A stretch of 64,000 nt of DNA from Epiperipatus broadwayi. Lineage: Eukaryota > Onychophora > Udeonychophora > Euonychophora > Peripatidae. The stretch lies in NCBI GenBank assembly GCA_028023455.1, contig JAQFVV010006245.1, positions 6,379,276-6,443,275 of the forward strand, written 5' to 3'. The notes beneath the pieces were generated by a model. It ran no database searches and was not told the origin of the DNA. It worked only from the letters and a program-made list of their open reading frames with translations. The position numbers and the translations under genes are program-made. Of the stretch, positions 39,080-50,927 are shown piece by piece (within the stretch, counting starts at the first letter, position 1; each line of letters starts with the position of its first letter).

Positions 39080-39300
39080 TGTTTTGCAACCGTTTGTTTG
39101 TTGATGTTGATGATTTTCTGTATTTCCCAACTGAGATCTTTTTGTGTACTAGTAATTATCAGCATATTCTTAGGATTTGTCCAAGCTTGTTTTTGGTTGG
39201 GTTTGTTGTTATTTGCAACCCAAAAAAGATGTCAATGTCTCTGTCAGACGATTGTAGTTGTTGGCAAAAAAGTACCATTTCTGTCGCAACTTAGACGAGA
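39080..39300 (+). pseudogene. Possible ISXO2-like zinc-ribbon remnant
   Basis: The plus-strand frame ending at 39294 includes ICNPKKMSMSLSDDCSCWQK, which resembles the second half of the ISXO2-like zinc ribbon (C--C-k-M-L---sDg--W-C). The upstream part is Phe/Leu/Val-rich and not clearly alignable, and the frame stops soon after. The weight of the call comes from the element's termini, not this peptide. Confidence 0.35.
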
Positions 39301-39779
39301 GTAACAAAAGAATACCAAAATGACTACCACGTTATTGCAATTGGGGGATGTCCCAAAGTGAGGAAGGGACGTAGTTGATTGGGTTTAGTTCAGACGTGGT
39401 AAATAAATTTATTTGATTGAAAAGAATCTGTGTTTTGTTTGTGATTATTTGGATCTGTAAGTCAATTAATTCACACCCAGAATGTCAGTGTTAAAAGGGT
39501 AGGGCTTTACAGTGAGTGTGGCGGAATTGGTTTGACAGCTTCGAATTCTTCTCAAATCAATCAACAACTTTATACTTCTTTTGGTCAGAAGAGAATCAAC
39601 TCTCTTGATCGATATCTTAAAATACCAAAAAAAAATTTCTTTTCGTTTATAAGCAAATACACATCTGAGGCGGAGTTTGTTTGACAGCTTGGATTACATT
39701 TTTTTCTAAATCAATCAACAGCAAGCCGCATTTTGAAAAATTGAAAAAAAGAAAGTGTCGATTCTAAATTAAATAATAA

Positions 39780-40060
39780 TAAAAAAAGACGTCTGTTACA
39801 AAAAAATACTGTATATTAAAAGCCAAAAAAAAAAAAGACAGTCGTATGTAAAAATGTGTGTATATTTGAGATCCAAAAAAATTACAAGTGTCCCTTATAC
39901 TTTTAAATCGATCGAATCCAAAAAAAAAAAAGACGCCTGTAAAAAAACAGTATATTTAGAATCGAAATCCCAAAATAAAGTCGTATGTCAAAATTGTGTA
40001 CTTTTGAGATCCAAAAAAAAAAGTAAAAGTGTCCATTATAGTTTTAAATTTATCAAATGA
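39780..40060 (+). repeat. Minisatellite inside the second Merlin-like element
   Basis: Two units of about 130 bp, each with an AAAGACG run, TGTATATT, AAAGTCGTATGT, TTTGAGATCCAAAAAA, AAGTGTCCMTTATA and TTTTAAAT. The first Merlin-like element has a comparable A-rich repeat in its right half (13810-13910). Confidence 0.7.
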
Positions 40061-40473
40061 AAAAAAAAAAGGACAAATAATTATGTCAACCCAAAAAAAA
40101 AACCAATACATTAAAAATAAAAAATAGCCGTATGTCAAAATACGATATATTAGAGCCAAAAAAAAAAAAAATCTAGAGGCCCGGTAATATTATATCGCTA
40201 TGTTTTTAACTAGCAACAGTGCCACTACAGGCTGTACAGTGAATAGTTTACAACTACCGATTTTTTGTATCAAATAATACAATATTTCTTGAATACATTT
40301 TGATTACATTTATATGCAAAACAACAACAATTTAATACATTACTTCAAAATATTGATATTTAATAATATATAAAATAGTTAAAATGAAAATTACAAAACT
40401 TTTAATCAAATCAGTTAGAGAAAAATAAATTGTTTTGTTTCATACATAAATATATACTGCAAACTAATCTTAC

Positions 40474-40570
40474 CTGGTCTACTTCTGCCTGTATTCTTCT
40501 GTTCAATAAATTGTTCTAAAAGTTTTTCAATTGTTAACACATCACAATTTTGACGAAGTTCAGAGTTAAT
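40474..40570 (-). CDS. FCHO: FCHO1/2 orthologue, exon spanning the F-BAR end and the start of the linker
   Basis: Exon of 97 bp, entered in phase 0 and left in phase 1. The acceptor is a T-rich tract ending TTTTTTTAAG, and the donor is CCAG followed by GTAAGA. It encodes INSELRQNCDVLTIEKLLEQ, then FIEQKNTGRSRP plus the first base of a Gly codon. Joined to the previous exon, the 27 residues from HMLEGE to LLEQF align with human FCHO2 without a gap, and NTGRSRPG corresponds to the conserved GTGKERPG that follows the F-BAR domain. This is the strongest single piece of evidence for the gene. Both neighbouring introns are long (about 15.1 and 20.2 kb) and full of repeats; an ISXO2/Merlin-like element ends only about 215 bp from this exon, in the downstream intron. 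The coding sequence is intact, with no stop or frameshift. Confidence 0.9.
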
Positions 40571-41270
40571 CTTAAAAAAATAAATTAAAATATTTAACTA
40601 TATAATAAAAAGTGGAGAATATTTTCTTATTTCAAATGATGTTTAATAAATTCCTAACAAATATAACATTCTTCATCCTCTTAATATAAATAATATCTAA
40701 TGATGCTCATTTAAATAAAGAAGCTTCAACTGCCATTGTTAAATACAATATGATGAAACATTATTTAAAGATGTATTAGATTGAAAAATGATGGAAATTC
40801 TTAAACAGAAAATCAGTTGAATATTGTGTTAGGTCATGATAGTGTAATAGACAATTAATGAATGTGCTAAATTCCAGTGAGAGATAGAGATAATTAGTAT
40901 GCTATTTGTTAGGCAATGAGAGCATACTGTTCCTAAAAAAAAAAAAGAATTTTGGCAGGGTTTTTTTTCTGTCTGGCTGTGATTAGTTCTAAGTGCCTTA
41001 TGGAATTAAATTTAAAAACAATATTAATAATTATTCTGCATTAACAGATACTTTACAACTTTGGAGAACATTATTTTTTTTAAAAAATATGTTTACTTAT
41101 ACATATATTATTTCAATTGAAAGGTATTTAAGGGAAAAAAATAATTTATAAATTTTAAATCTTGGGTGTAATTAAGAGTTATATATGCAATTCAATTCTC
41201 AAAATTAATCTGTTCATATATATATATGTTTTATTCTATAAAATTATTGAAATATACATCATTTGGGTGT

Positions 41271-41765
41271 TATCATCATCATCATCATCATTTTAAACTA
41301 TTATCGATTCATCTCTTCAAGTTCAAACTATCTTCTCCGATCTCTAGCCCCGCCCTCTCCATATTACTCCATCACACTTTCTTATTTCATCCAATCATTT
41401 CACGTGGTCTTTTTCTAGATCTTTTAAAATCTCTTGGAATCCAATTTAAGATTTATTATCATCTCTACTAACAATATGTCCAGCCCAACTCCTGTCTTAC
41501 CTGTTTGTTATCTCATCCATATATTTCATTTTCAATCTCTTCTTGTTATTCCTAACATGCATCTCTCCATACTTTGTTGAGTGGTCTGAAGTCTCTGTAT
41601 TGCTCTTTTGTTAAGTGTCCGTGTCTCAGGTCCACAAGTAAGAACTGGTAAAACATATTAATTAAAAATCTTCCTCTTCAAATACATAAGCATTTAATAT
41701 TAAGTTATTTCTACCAAAAGCACTCCAACCAAGTTTAATTCTATGATTAATTTCATCCATTATGG
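41271..41765 (-). mobile_element. 5'-truncated RTE-like LINE, C-terminal part with (GATGAT)n tail
   Basis: On the minus strand: MDEINHRIKLGWSAFGRNNL near 41760-41705, then frames giving LTCGPETRTLNKRAIQRLQT and QQSMERCMLGITRRD, then WAGHIVSRDDNK, with stops and frameshifts between. This is the usual tail of an RTE-type ORF (RIKLGW-AFG, TCG-ETW, ERRMLGIT-RD, WAGH--RR-D). It ends in a run of ATC triplets on the plus strand (GAT on the element strand) at 41271-41291, the short-repeat tail typical of RTE elements. Confidence 0.85.
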
Positions 41766-41899
41766 TACACTTTTTTAGTCATTTTTTATAAAAAGGATTT
41801 AAATAAATTTTTATGTAATTGATAATGAAATTTAATACAATATAAAGTTTGTATATTATGTATATATGAGTATTAATTAAAATAATAGTTTTAAAAGTA

Positions 41900-41925
41900 T
41901 ATATATGTGTGTGTGTGATATGTAC
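41900..41925 (+). repeat. Short (TA)n(TG)n microsatellite
   Basis: Run of TATATATGTGTGTGTGTG. No other content. Confidence 0.8.
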
Positions 41926-43389
41926 ACATATGCATATAGGTATGAACATATTAATTTTAGATTTGACTAAATACATGTAAATTGTAAAATTTATTGAATT
42001 TCATATTAAATAAAAAATTATAATTCTTATTTTGCAAAAACATTACATGTATTACTATTAGATTTTTTATTATTGAATTATTTGATATATATAGTTATTA
42101 TAAAAAGTAGATATATATAAAATGATAATAATTGTGTTTGTTAAACATATTTTCGTATTAAAATAAAATTAAAAACATTTTTTTTTGTTGTTTAAGTATA
42201 TTTTTTATAAACAAAATTTCAAATTCAGTATTATTATTTTTTTTGTAGCTTTAAAATGTTCACAGTATTTTATATATTTTAAATTATTAGCATTTTTTTT
42301 TGCAAATGATGAAATAAAGATTACCTGATTGTAACTCATGTTAATTTTCTATATTAAGTATTTTTGAAGGGCTTTGACATTTTCTAATATAAACTAAATA
42401 ATCTGTTATATATTTTTACTTGTCCATGAATCATTTTAAAAGTTATGGTAAAACCATACTTTCTATGTCTTACTTATCAGTTTTTGTAAATATCTACTCC
42501 TTTTTACTCTCAGCATATATATGTTGTAATGATGAGCTACAACCTGATACACCATCCAATTATTTAAGACACTCTACAAATTGGAGCCACATAGACATAT
42601 TTGCTTAACCAATAAATTGCCAAGCAAATTATCATATAAACATTTTTTTCTTTCCAACACATACATTTACATAAACATCTTTTTATTTTTAAAAGAAGTA
42701 ATAAAAACTATTAAATTACTAGAAAAAGAAAAAATGAACAGATAGGTATACTAATACTGGAATAAAGGTTGTTATATGTTACTAACTGGGGAGAACTATA
42801 CCAAAAAAACTAACACATAAACTTAAAAAAATAATAATAATAAAAACAATTAAAATCTAAACACATAGCAACCATTTGTAGAAATGAAATTTAAAATATT
42901 TATAAATTATCATTTTTTATTTATAATCCCATTTATTTATATTATGTCTGTTAAACAATAGTAAATGTCAAGGTTAAAATGCTTAAAAAAACTTCACGCG
43001 ACCTACAACACAGTATTAATTGATATACTGTCTTCTGCATTCGAAGATAGAACATTATTTTTTTTTTTCTGCTTAAAAATAAATTTGAATACAAAATGAA
43101 TGTGAATGTTCGAATTTAAATATATATTTTTTTAATATTAATCAAAATGTTGAAAGCTGAATTTTTTGAAGCAATCGTTTGAAATGGAAGAACTAATTTG
43201 AAAGTAAAAAATTAGTTATTTGCTACTTAGACAATTTTAGTTAAATGTATGTGTTGCAATAATATTCAATAATTAATTGTTTTAATATATAATAATATTG
43301 TCATTGAAATCTTGAGAAGCAAATGAATCAATAAATATATATTATTTTTATATTATGATTGCTTGCTGAAAAGTTTATACCATGGGGTA

Positions 43390-43635
43390 ATAATACGTCA
43401 TCAATAAAGCCATGAAAAGTTAAAGATTTTACCTGCCCATTTAGAAGAAACTTGAAAACCATCTTTGCTCTAAATAAAATGCCTAACCAAATCCAAGACA
43501 GGATAATTGGAGAACATTATTATTTTTTGACCCAGACAAGAAATTTCTATTCTTTGTGGGAGCAGAACTTCATCTCCATTCATAGGAATTTATTTAGCAA
43601 ATAAACAGTTTCCAGCAGACTCATCGAACTTTAAT
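43390..43635 (-). pseudogene. Possible unidentified coding remnant
   Basis: One minus-strand frame reads KFDESAGNCLFAK, then after a stop IPMNGDEVLLPQRIEISCLG and QKIIMFSNYPVLDLVRHFI, then after another stop SKDGFQVSSKWAGKIF. Its composition is ordinary for protein, unlike the Phe/Ile/Lys-only frames of the surrounding DNA, and a donor-like AGGTAAAA stands at its end. I do not recognise the protein; it could be a decayed exon, retrocopy or chance. Confidence 0.25.
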
Positions 43636-46600
43636 TAACATAATGGGATAAGAATTGTGATTTTTGTTTTATTATTTTGTCTATTATTTCTACAATTGGA
43701 AGCTAATGTGTTATAATTTTAGAGAAATTCTGTATGAGAGTAATGACGGGGGAAATATTAGATTTAAATATATATATTTTTTATAATCTTTAATTGTATA
43801 AAGAATAAAAAAATTACTAGTTTTGACCTCACCATCTGACTAACTTTTGACAGCATATAGGAAATTGAAAGGTAAGAAATTTTAATATTATCTTACAGTA
43901 AGCAGCACACGATGATAAAGTTTTATTTCTTTATTATTAATTAAGCTTATTTTTATATTACTGTTAAATCAATGATTTATAATCATTGATTTATTTAGAC
44001 AACAAAGATTTTTTTGTTGTTGTTATGTTTATATACATATTTTAAATTAGTCAGCTAAAATCGCAATCACATATACATATTATAATTTTACATATTTGTT
44101 GTTATAAATAATTAGTCAAGTACATGAACTTCTACCATTGGGTTTAGGGCAAGGATTTTATTTTTATTAATATCATTATAAATATCGATATGGTAAAAAT
44201 TCATCCTTGACAAAATCAATTACATGTATCAGATTTAATTGTTATTCATATTTTTTTTTGTTAATCAATAAATGTTTATATAATTCGTTATTTTAATTTG
44301 ATCTCTAACTCATCATTATTTTCATATCCACCATCAGCTTTATAACTCTTCATTATTCATATACCCATCGTAAACAATATTATCTTATTTAGTTTTACAC
44401 TTATCAATATTATTAATATGATAGAGGAAATACATATACCTATTTAAGTCATTTATTATAACTTTTAATACATATATACTTATATGTATTATTGATTGAT
44501 TTCTAATCAAATAACCACATTATTATTATTAAATTTTTAAATTGTTATTTTAAAGATTAATTAATTAAAAATTTGAATTATTTAACCAGATTAATTACTG
44601 TATTTTTTTTTTTTAAAAAATATTGATTTAGAATTAATTGTGGAATTTTTCTGTGGTTATTGTAGATCATTTTGGTTTTACTATGCACATATGTAAACTC
44701 TATAGACAATATTGGTTCTTATTTGGCAGCTTCATAATTCCCTTACATATGTAATTTTTACAGACCTTAGATAATGAAGCTTAAGATGTGTTAAATATTA
44801 ATATTCTATTACATTTTGAGTATTTTATTATTATTAATTAATTATTTGTCTATATTTACAATAATTATACTAATATCAAAAATGGTAATGGGATTTTTTT
44901 TTTTAACTTTGGCAAGGAACATTTTGGTAGAATCTTTTATTTCTTTAATTTTAAAATATAAACCAAGTATTTTTTTACATGTGTGTTTATATTATTTTAT
45001 ATGTGTGTCTAAGTATCTAGATATATAAGAATATTAATTGAAACTAAAAATCCACTTAAAAAATTAAAAGATCAATTAAGATCTAATGCTTGCAAGATTA
45101 ATTTATTCAATGATTAATAATTTGTTTATGTGTCACTTTTTAAAATAATATATCAATGATTATAACACTCTTTAGTTGACATTTAAACTGCAGTGAATGT
45201 CCTCATATGATATTACTCAATGTGCAACTTAATGTTAGGATTAAAATTCAGATAATTATACAGACATATGTCCAATTAATCACCACTCTACCAAAAATAA
45301 AAAGAAAACAAATTGTCTTTTCCATATATTAGAAAGACATGTCTATGTTCAATTATTAAAGAAACATATTTTAAATAAAAATTCTAGATTAGCACTATAC
45401 TTGAATTGCTACAATTTATATATAGTTTAAAATCTTATGCAGATCAAATATATTAAATTAAATAATTAAAACTGTCTCCTTATTTTGTTTAAATAAATAA
45501 TAAATTATTAGTAAAAACAGCTTCCAGATTTTTTTCCACCAAATTACAGAAGATATATAGTGTCTCATAAATTCAGCATCAAAAGATTAATGTATGTATT
45601 TACATTTCCCAGTCAATGACATATCTGTGCAAATAAGAGTGAAACCAAATATTTATGCCCTTAAAAAAATAAATCAAATAGCTGTTGCAAAATTTAAAAA
45701 GATTAGTATCCATATGATAAATCATATAAATAAATCTTCAAGGAAGTCAATCAATGATAATATATCAACTGCTATCCACATTAATTGCAGCAGCAGTCCA
45801 GGAAGTCTCTTTAGCAATCAGTTAGTATCCATTACAATCCTCACAAAAGATACCAAATAAACATCTGATTCTACAGAAATTAAATGAAAATATTCCCAAT
45901 TTTGTGACAATATACATATATGCAGAAAAAAAAATTAGGAATGTTGAACATTCGTGTTAGAGAATTACTGAGGCATGTTGTAATGCCATTACTTTTAACA
46001 TCTTTAGTTATGGATTGGTTTACAGGATAGAATGTCTAAATGTAAGTAAATTGATAATAATGATAAACATATAATAAGTCTATAAATAAAAGCTTTTTTT
46101 TTTCCTATCTCTATTATGCTGGAATTATGGAGCACCTTGTATAATAAAAATATCCAAGAAAACTAAGCAGATATATATATATATGAATGTATGTGGAAGC
46201 CTCCAAAACAAATTATTTATACTGAGCTATTCTTTACAAGGCTGTTGCTAATAGTTTAGATTGGTAAAATTCTTAAATTGTACAAAAAAAAAATGGTAAT
46301 AAAATATAAATGAACAATTTTACACTTTCTAAATGAACACTTTACATTATTGTATATAAGAAAATAATTAATATATACATATCATATACCCATTTCTATA
46401 ATATATGTATTATATTTAAAATTAATAAATATTTGTTTATGATCAATGACAATTCTGAAAATTTTCTCCATATTTTTCTTTGTGATTGGATATTAATTAA
46501 AGACTTACAATATATAAATATAATAACACTAACAAAAATATTAGAAAAGGGGAATATACGTCATACAAATGGCTATTTTTTTTTTTTAAAAAAAAAAACA

Positions 46601-47126
46601 AAACTGATACATTTTTTTTTTTAAGGAGAAAAAAAAAATACAAGCATTTTGAATTTTTCATTATAAAATTAGCATGATTTATTTTAATATATAAATTTAA
46701 ACTTGTTTTTGTTGTAAATAATAAAAAAAACAATTAATTTTTCTATATCAAACATTTCAAAATGAAGCTTTTTTTTTTAAAAAAAAAAAAAAAAAGATAG
46801 ACATTTTTATAACAATACTTATTACAATAAAAAAATGATTTCACAAGCTTTATGTTCAGGACTGTCAGCATTCTCAAACATTTTAGAAGTCTGTATGGCA
46901 CTATCATTCTACCTCTCTATCATTATTTGAAGAGCTAAAAAATATTTTGTTCAGAAGTATTTTGATTTACTCTAAGTACTCACTTCAGTATAACATAGTT
47001 ATTTATAATTTTTGTAAATTAATCTACAACTTTATATAATTAATGACATGTAGCCATCTTGAGAATCTTTGGAAGAAACAACATGCATCACAGATTCAGT
47101 TTGGTGAGCAATAACTTCACTATGTG

Positions 47127-48425
47127 CTAACAGTCTGATGGTCCTACAGATGATGGGAGAGGGGATAATGGATTAATGAAAAAATTTCATTCAGTAGAAA
47201 TGATGGAGGGCAGCTGCTTGTGTTTTCATCAGAAAAACAAGGTTTTTGAGATGTTAGAGGAAGAAAATAAAGATCTGAATCATAATTTAAATCAATACTA
47301 TAATTATATATTTTTTTAAGATGTAGAAGGAGATTACATGTATAATAATGCCTGTAAGATCTTAATGTTAAAGGTGTTGTAGAAGAACAATAATCGCAGC
47401 ATATTGAGATTGATTTGTAACCAGACTAGGGTGGATAAAGTGTTTCTTGTAATTAATGTGTCAAGCTGGAGGTACTTGATGATGTACCAGTCATGATTTC
47501 TGTCATAAATTCGATCACTACCACTTGATGGCAGCATCATGCTAATATTTTTGTCATGACAAAAAGAAATACTTCTTGGAGCAATAGAAAGTAAATAAGT
47601 TTGAGTAATAAGATGTTTAACTATATATGTATAATTCAAATCAGAATTGTCATAAAATATATGATGTGATTTTCTTTGGAAAAGATAAATTATGATCGAC
47701 AATATAATGACTAAAACAATACCAGCTATTATACCACTTTATTCATTTCTTAATTGTAAACAGTAACAATATAACCAGAGATAGTATTCCATTGTGACTC
47801 ATCTGAATCATTAAGATAAACATTTTTTCCATTGCACAACATGATACTAATACATTCATAGTTGTTTCAGAAAAATGATTTTTTTTTTTTTGCAATATCA
47901 CTCTTCATCACTATTATTTTGACAATGACCATCACACAATGATGATTTAAAGGGATACACTGTTTACTTGAATATCGAAAGTACTGCTCAGTGCAGACAA
48001 GACAATTCAATTCATAGCTTCACATTCAGTAATTCCATGATGTCAATTTTATAAGAAGAAAATCAATATTTCCAGTAAAACATGAAAATGATCTGCAGTA
48101 CGTTGATGGATCGCCACACGTTTTTAAGTTGTCATCTAAAACAAGGTCCAATGGACAAGAACATCGTTTTATTATCTTTGTCAAGTAAACAAAAATGAAA
48201 ACATTATTTCCATTTGCACATCCATGAGTAATCATTTCCTGTTGAGGAATAGTTTCTTCAGCAAATACATCAACTTTGTATATGCATTTTTTCTCCATCA
48301 GTCTATTTATTAACTCTCTGTATTATCTGCCAGTCTTTATCAATCTTATAAAGATATTTTGTATTGATTGACAAGCTAACTGTATGAGAAAGTTGATTAT
48401 CATAAACTAGAATTTTTCATCAACT
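47127..48425 (-). pseudogene. LRP5/6: Processed pseudogene of the Wnt co-receptor LRP5/6 (arrow), 3' part
   Basis: An intronless, frame-shifted copy of the C-terminal end of LRP5/6. In order on the minus strand: end of the last beta-propeller (KIDKDWQIIQRVNK, near 48330); an EGF module (CSCPLDLVLDDNLKTCG, near 48150); a class A repeat (FSCFTGNIDFL, compare FTCFTGEID); a second one (CLVCTEQYFRY then LCDGHCQNNSDEE); a transmembrane helix with QRK stop-transfer (AGIVLVIILSIIIYLFQRK, about 47735-47680); and the cytoplasmic tail with SDRIYDRNH, MTGTSSSTSSLTH, TLRSYRHYYT, LNYDSD and SCPPSFLLNE, all matching LRP6 landmarks (YDR-HVTGASSSS, RSYSYRHF, LNYDSE, SCPPSPYTE). A stop in line with the normal C-terminus is at 47127-47129. 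The contiguity of segments normally split by introns indicates a retrocopy. Confidence 0.85.
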
Positions 48426-49020
48426 CCATTAACATCTAAGTTTTCAATATATATTTATATCATCATAAATGAAGTAAATATTGACTAAAAGAATTAGGTT
48501 TACACTTAAATGCAGTGGAAAACATAACTTATGATGAAAAAATCTTGCTAAATAGTGTTAAGCAAGTTACTTTAGTATAAAAGCATTAGAATTCTAAAGT
48601 AAGACGTTTTAGTGAGATGGAATTTAAAGTACATGCATAATTTAATACTATATGTATTACCACTTAAAACAATATTATTTCTATTCATAGGATTGAAATA
48701 AATTGCAACATACTTTTAAAATATCTTTGCACTGTTCACTAAATATTAAAAATGATTAATTCATTTATAAAATTTGTCATACTGGCAAAAATAATCTCAT
48801 GCTTACAATGAAGCTGTCTTCAAAATTAATTTTTTTCTTCTAAAAATCCTGAAATTAAGAATGCTTAATATTTTATAAATAATAATATTTATAATTCTTA
48901 CTTTATCTTTGCCATAACCATCATTGAGTTTACCAATAAAAGATTATTTATAGCATTATTCAGTAAGTATGATTTACTTCATATTTTAAATCAGTTCATT
49001 CAATTATATAAATTTACTAT

Positions 49021-49710
49021 AATAATAATAATCAATAAAGCAAGTCATATTTTGCGTGACTTTGCTGTCTAAGCTTTTATTACAAATAGGCACTATAGGG
49101 AGCATACCAATAGCTCTAACAAGCTTTTATCAATAAATGCCGAAGAGAAAGCATGTAAAATCTATCTAGAATATTCCCATCTCCAGATAGATTGGTTTCG
49201 AGCTTATGGCTCACCTCAATGAGGAGTTAGAACATTCAGACACTAGATCTAAAATACCAACTCAAAAACCAGCACTTATCTAATACATAACTATTAAGTA
49301 CGTATTTGTAATACAAGCTTAAAAAGCAAAGTCATGTAAAATATGACTTGCTTTATTGATTATTATTATAATTTTGCCTTTGAGACTTTGGTGGTTATAT
49401 TGCTAAGGCTATTAATATATGGAAGATCTCAATTTGGTTCTGTCCCATTATAGTTATTTAAGTCAGATAGCTAGATTTAAAGACATTTACGTGCTTGAAC
49501 ATTTCAGATTTTCTACTTAATAGTTACATATTAGATAAGTGCTGGCTTTTGAGATCTAGTGTCTGAATATTCTCTAAATACTCACTGAGGTGAGCCATAA
49601 GCTTGAAAACAATTTGTCTGGGGATGGGAATATTCTAGATAGAGATTTTAAATGCTTTCTCTTCAACACTTATTGACAAAAGCTTATTAGAGCTATTGGT
49701 ACATACTCTA
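49021..49710. repeat. Two interlocked inverted repeats (A-B-A'-B')
   Basis: Pair A: 49021-49087 against 49306-49371 (CAATAAAGCAAGTCATATTT, then GACTTTGCT). Pair B: 49093-49302 against 49514-49710 (CCAATAGCTCTAA, GAATATTCCCATC, GGCTCACCTCA, CAGCACTTATCTAATA). Because the arms alternate, both hairpins cannot form fully together in one RNA except as a pseudoknot. Pair B copies share long unbroken words, so they are not very old. Confidence 0.82.
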
Positions 49711-50561
49711 TAATATAAATTAATTATATATAATATTAATCAGACAAATTTTAAGTTTATTTCTGTTTATTAAATATATATAAATTAGAGTGTTGCTTCA
49801 ACTCCTGATGGAAATTAATTATACTTTCAAAGGTTTTAAGTATTGATATTGTCATTTGAAATGATAGGCTAGCATTTGTAAGGAAATTCCAAAAAAAATA
49901 ATTATTCTTTAATTTTGTATTATTACTCCATTAATTAAATTTGTTGTTTTGTTAATTCTTAGCAGTTTTCTTTCTTATTCCACACTTTTAAATTATTGAT
50001 TATGTCATTGTGACCATTTCCACTGAGACTTGACAAGAATATAGATGAAAATGATTCTATGGAGGAAATATGGAACCATAAACAAATATTCCTTTTTCCC
50101 AATTATTTATTTATATACAGTTACCACTTGAATTAATAGTTAATAAATGAAAAATCCAATGTAGAGGCTTAATTGGCATATATTGTAATGTAGAGGAAAA
50201 AAACTGATAGATGAAAAGAAATGGATAAAGTATAATTGCTGATATGGATAGATAAGCATTTTATTAAGATGTAAATGGATAGAGACATGTATATTTTATT
50301 TCTAATTGTTACATGATTGACATTTTATTAATAGAATAAAATGAATAAGTCAATTTAATTACCATTTATGCACTGGATTATGAAAAAAATTAATAAACCA
50401 AACAAATCTTAAGATTCTGATCTCAGTTCTTCATAATAATCAAACTACATATTCCCAATTTGTAAAGATCATATAAATAAAAAAACACAGATTAAATATC
50501 CTCATAATCATTAATTTATAAACATCTATGTGAATGTCAGAATAAGAGTTGCATCTTCCAG

Positions 50562-50715
50562 TAGATTCATTTATAATCAGAATATATCAAACGGGTTCCT
50601 GTAGGGCCATTTCCTTCAAATACTATTACATATGACAGAGAATTACTCTCACATATCTTAAACTCTCCATTAATAAATTGATATATTCTCCAACCATTGC
50701 GTCTAAGTATACCCT
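50562..50715 (-). CDS. Possible terminal exon of unknown function inside the FCHO intron
   Basis: The acceptor is TTTTATGTTCCAG before GGTATAC. An open frame of 48 codons in phase 0 follows, ending in TGA: GILRRNGWRIYQFINGEF, then KICESNSLSYVIVFEGNGP, then TGTRLIYSDYK. Its base composition and residue choice are protein-like (Gly, Trp, Arg, Cys, Pro present), unlike the chance frames around it. Phase 0 would allow splicing from FCHO exon 55703-55801, giving a truncated F-BAR protein with a novel 48-residue tail, but it could equally be the last exon of a nested gene or a decayed copy of another gene. I do not recognise the family. Confidence 0.35.
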
Positions 50716-50927
50716 GGAACATAAAATAAACTATCAATTTAGGTGAGCAATGTAAATGAGCAAGACTTAAATAAGAATACTATGGTCCCTAAATTTAGTT
50801 TTAAATTACAAAAACACAATTTATTAAAACAGATTAATGAAAAAAAAATTATTCATGGTTATATGCAGATACACACATAATGTTTGTCTCAAGATTTGCA
50901 AGATGACATTTTAGTAGTAATTATATC

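Larger units (their letters stand above)
38782..40258 (+). mobile_element. Second ISXO2/Merlin-like element, nonautonomous, 1.48 kb
   Basis: The ends are GGTAGTTGTAAACTATTCAC at 38782 and its reverse complement ending at 40258, followed inside by the block TGGTGGCGCTGTTTCT shared with the elements at 13.3 and 22.0 kb. The flanks (GACTTTTTTT left, GATTTTTTG right) suggest an 8-9 bp duplication, but low complexity makes this uncertain. The right inner end has the same TAATATTACCGG / TAACGTTATCGG type of sequence as the first element. It is richer in CpG than its surroundings. Confidence 0.7.
20231..40473 (-). other. FCHO intron, about 20.2 kb
   Basis: Bounded by GTAAGA at 40468-40473 and TTCTTTAG ending at 20231. 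Phase 1. It contains a Merlin-like element and a separate related terminus, two families of palindromic elements, a dispersed repeat spread over 32.5-38.2 kb and several short tandem duplications. In 20.3-21.6, 22.1-23.9, 24.7-31.2 and 34-37.5 kb I see no gene. Patches of ordinary base composition at 25.2-25.8, 28.5-28.8, 29.4-29.7 and 30.0-30.25 kb look like old transposon pieces that I cannot classify. Confidence 0.8.

Noticed and set aside
38898-39304. Four overlapping frames in the Merlin-like element
   Set aside because: Only one can be real at most; the others are shadows. None is an intact gene.
45594-45860. 88-codon plus-strand frame with a SSSPGSLFSNQL stretch
   Set aside because: Slightly better composition than the background, but no family, splice site or conserved motif.
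46497-46733. 78-codon minus-strand frame
   Set aside because: Poly-Phe/Lys from poly-T/A runs.
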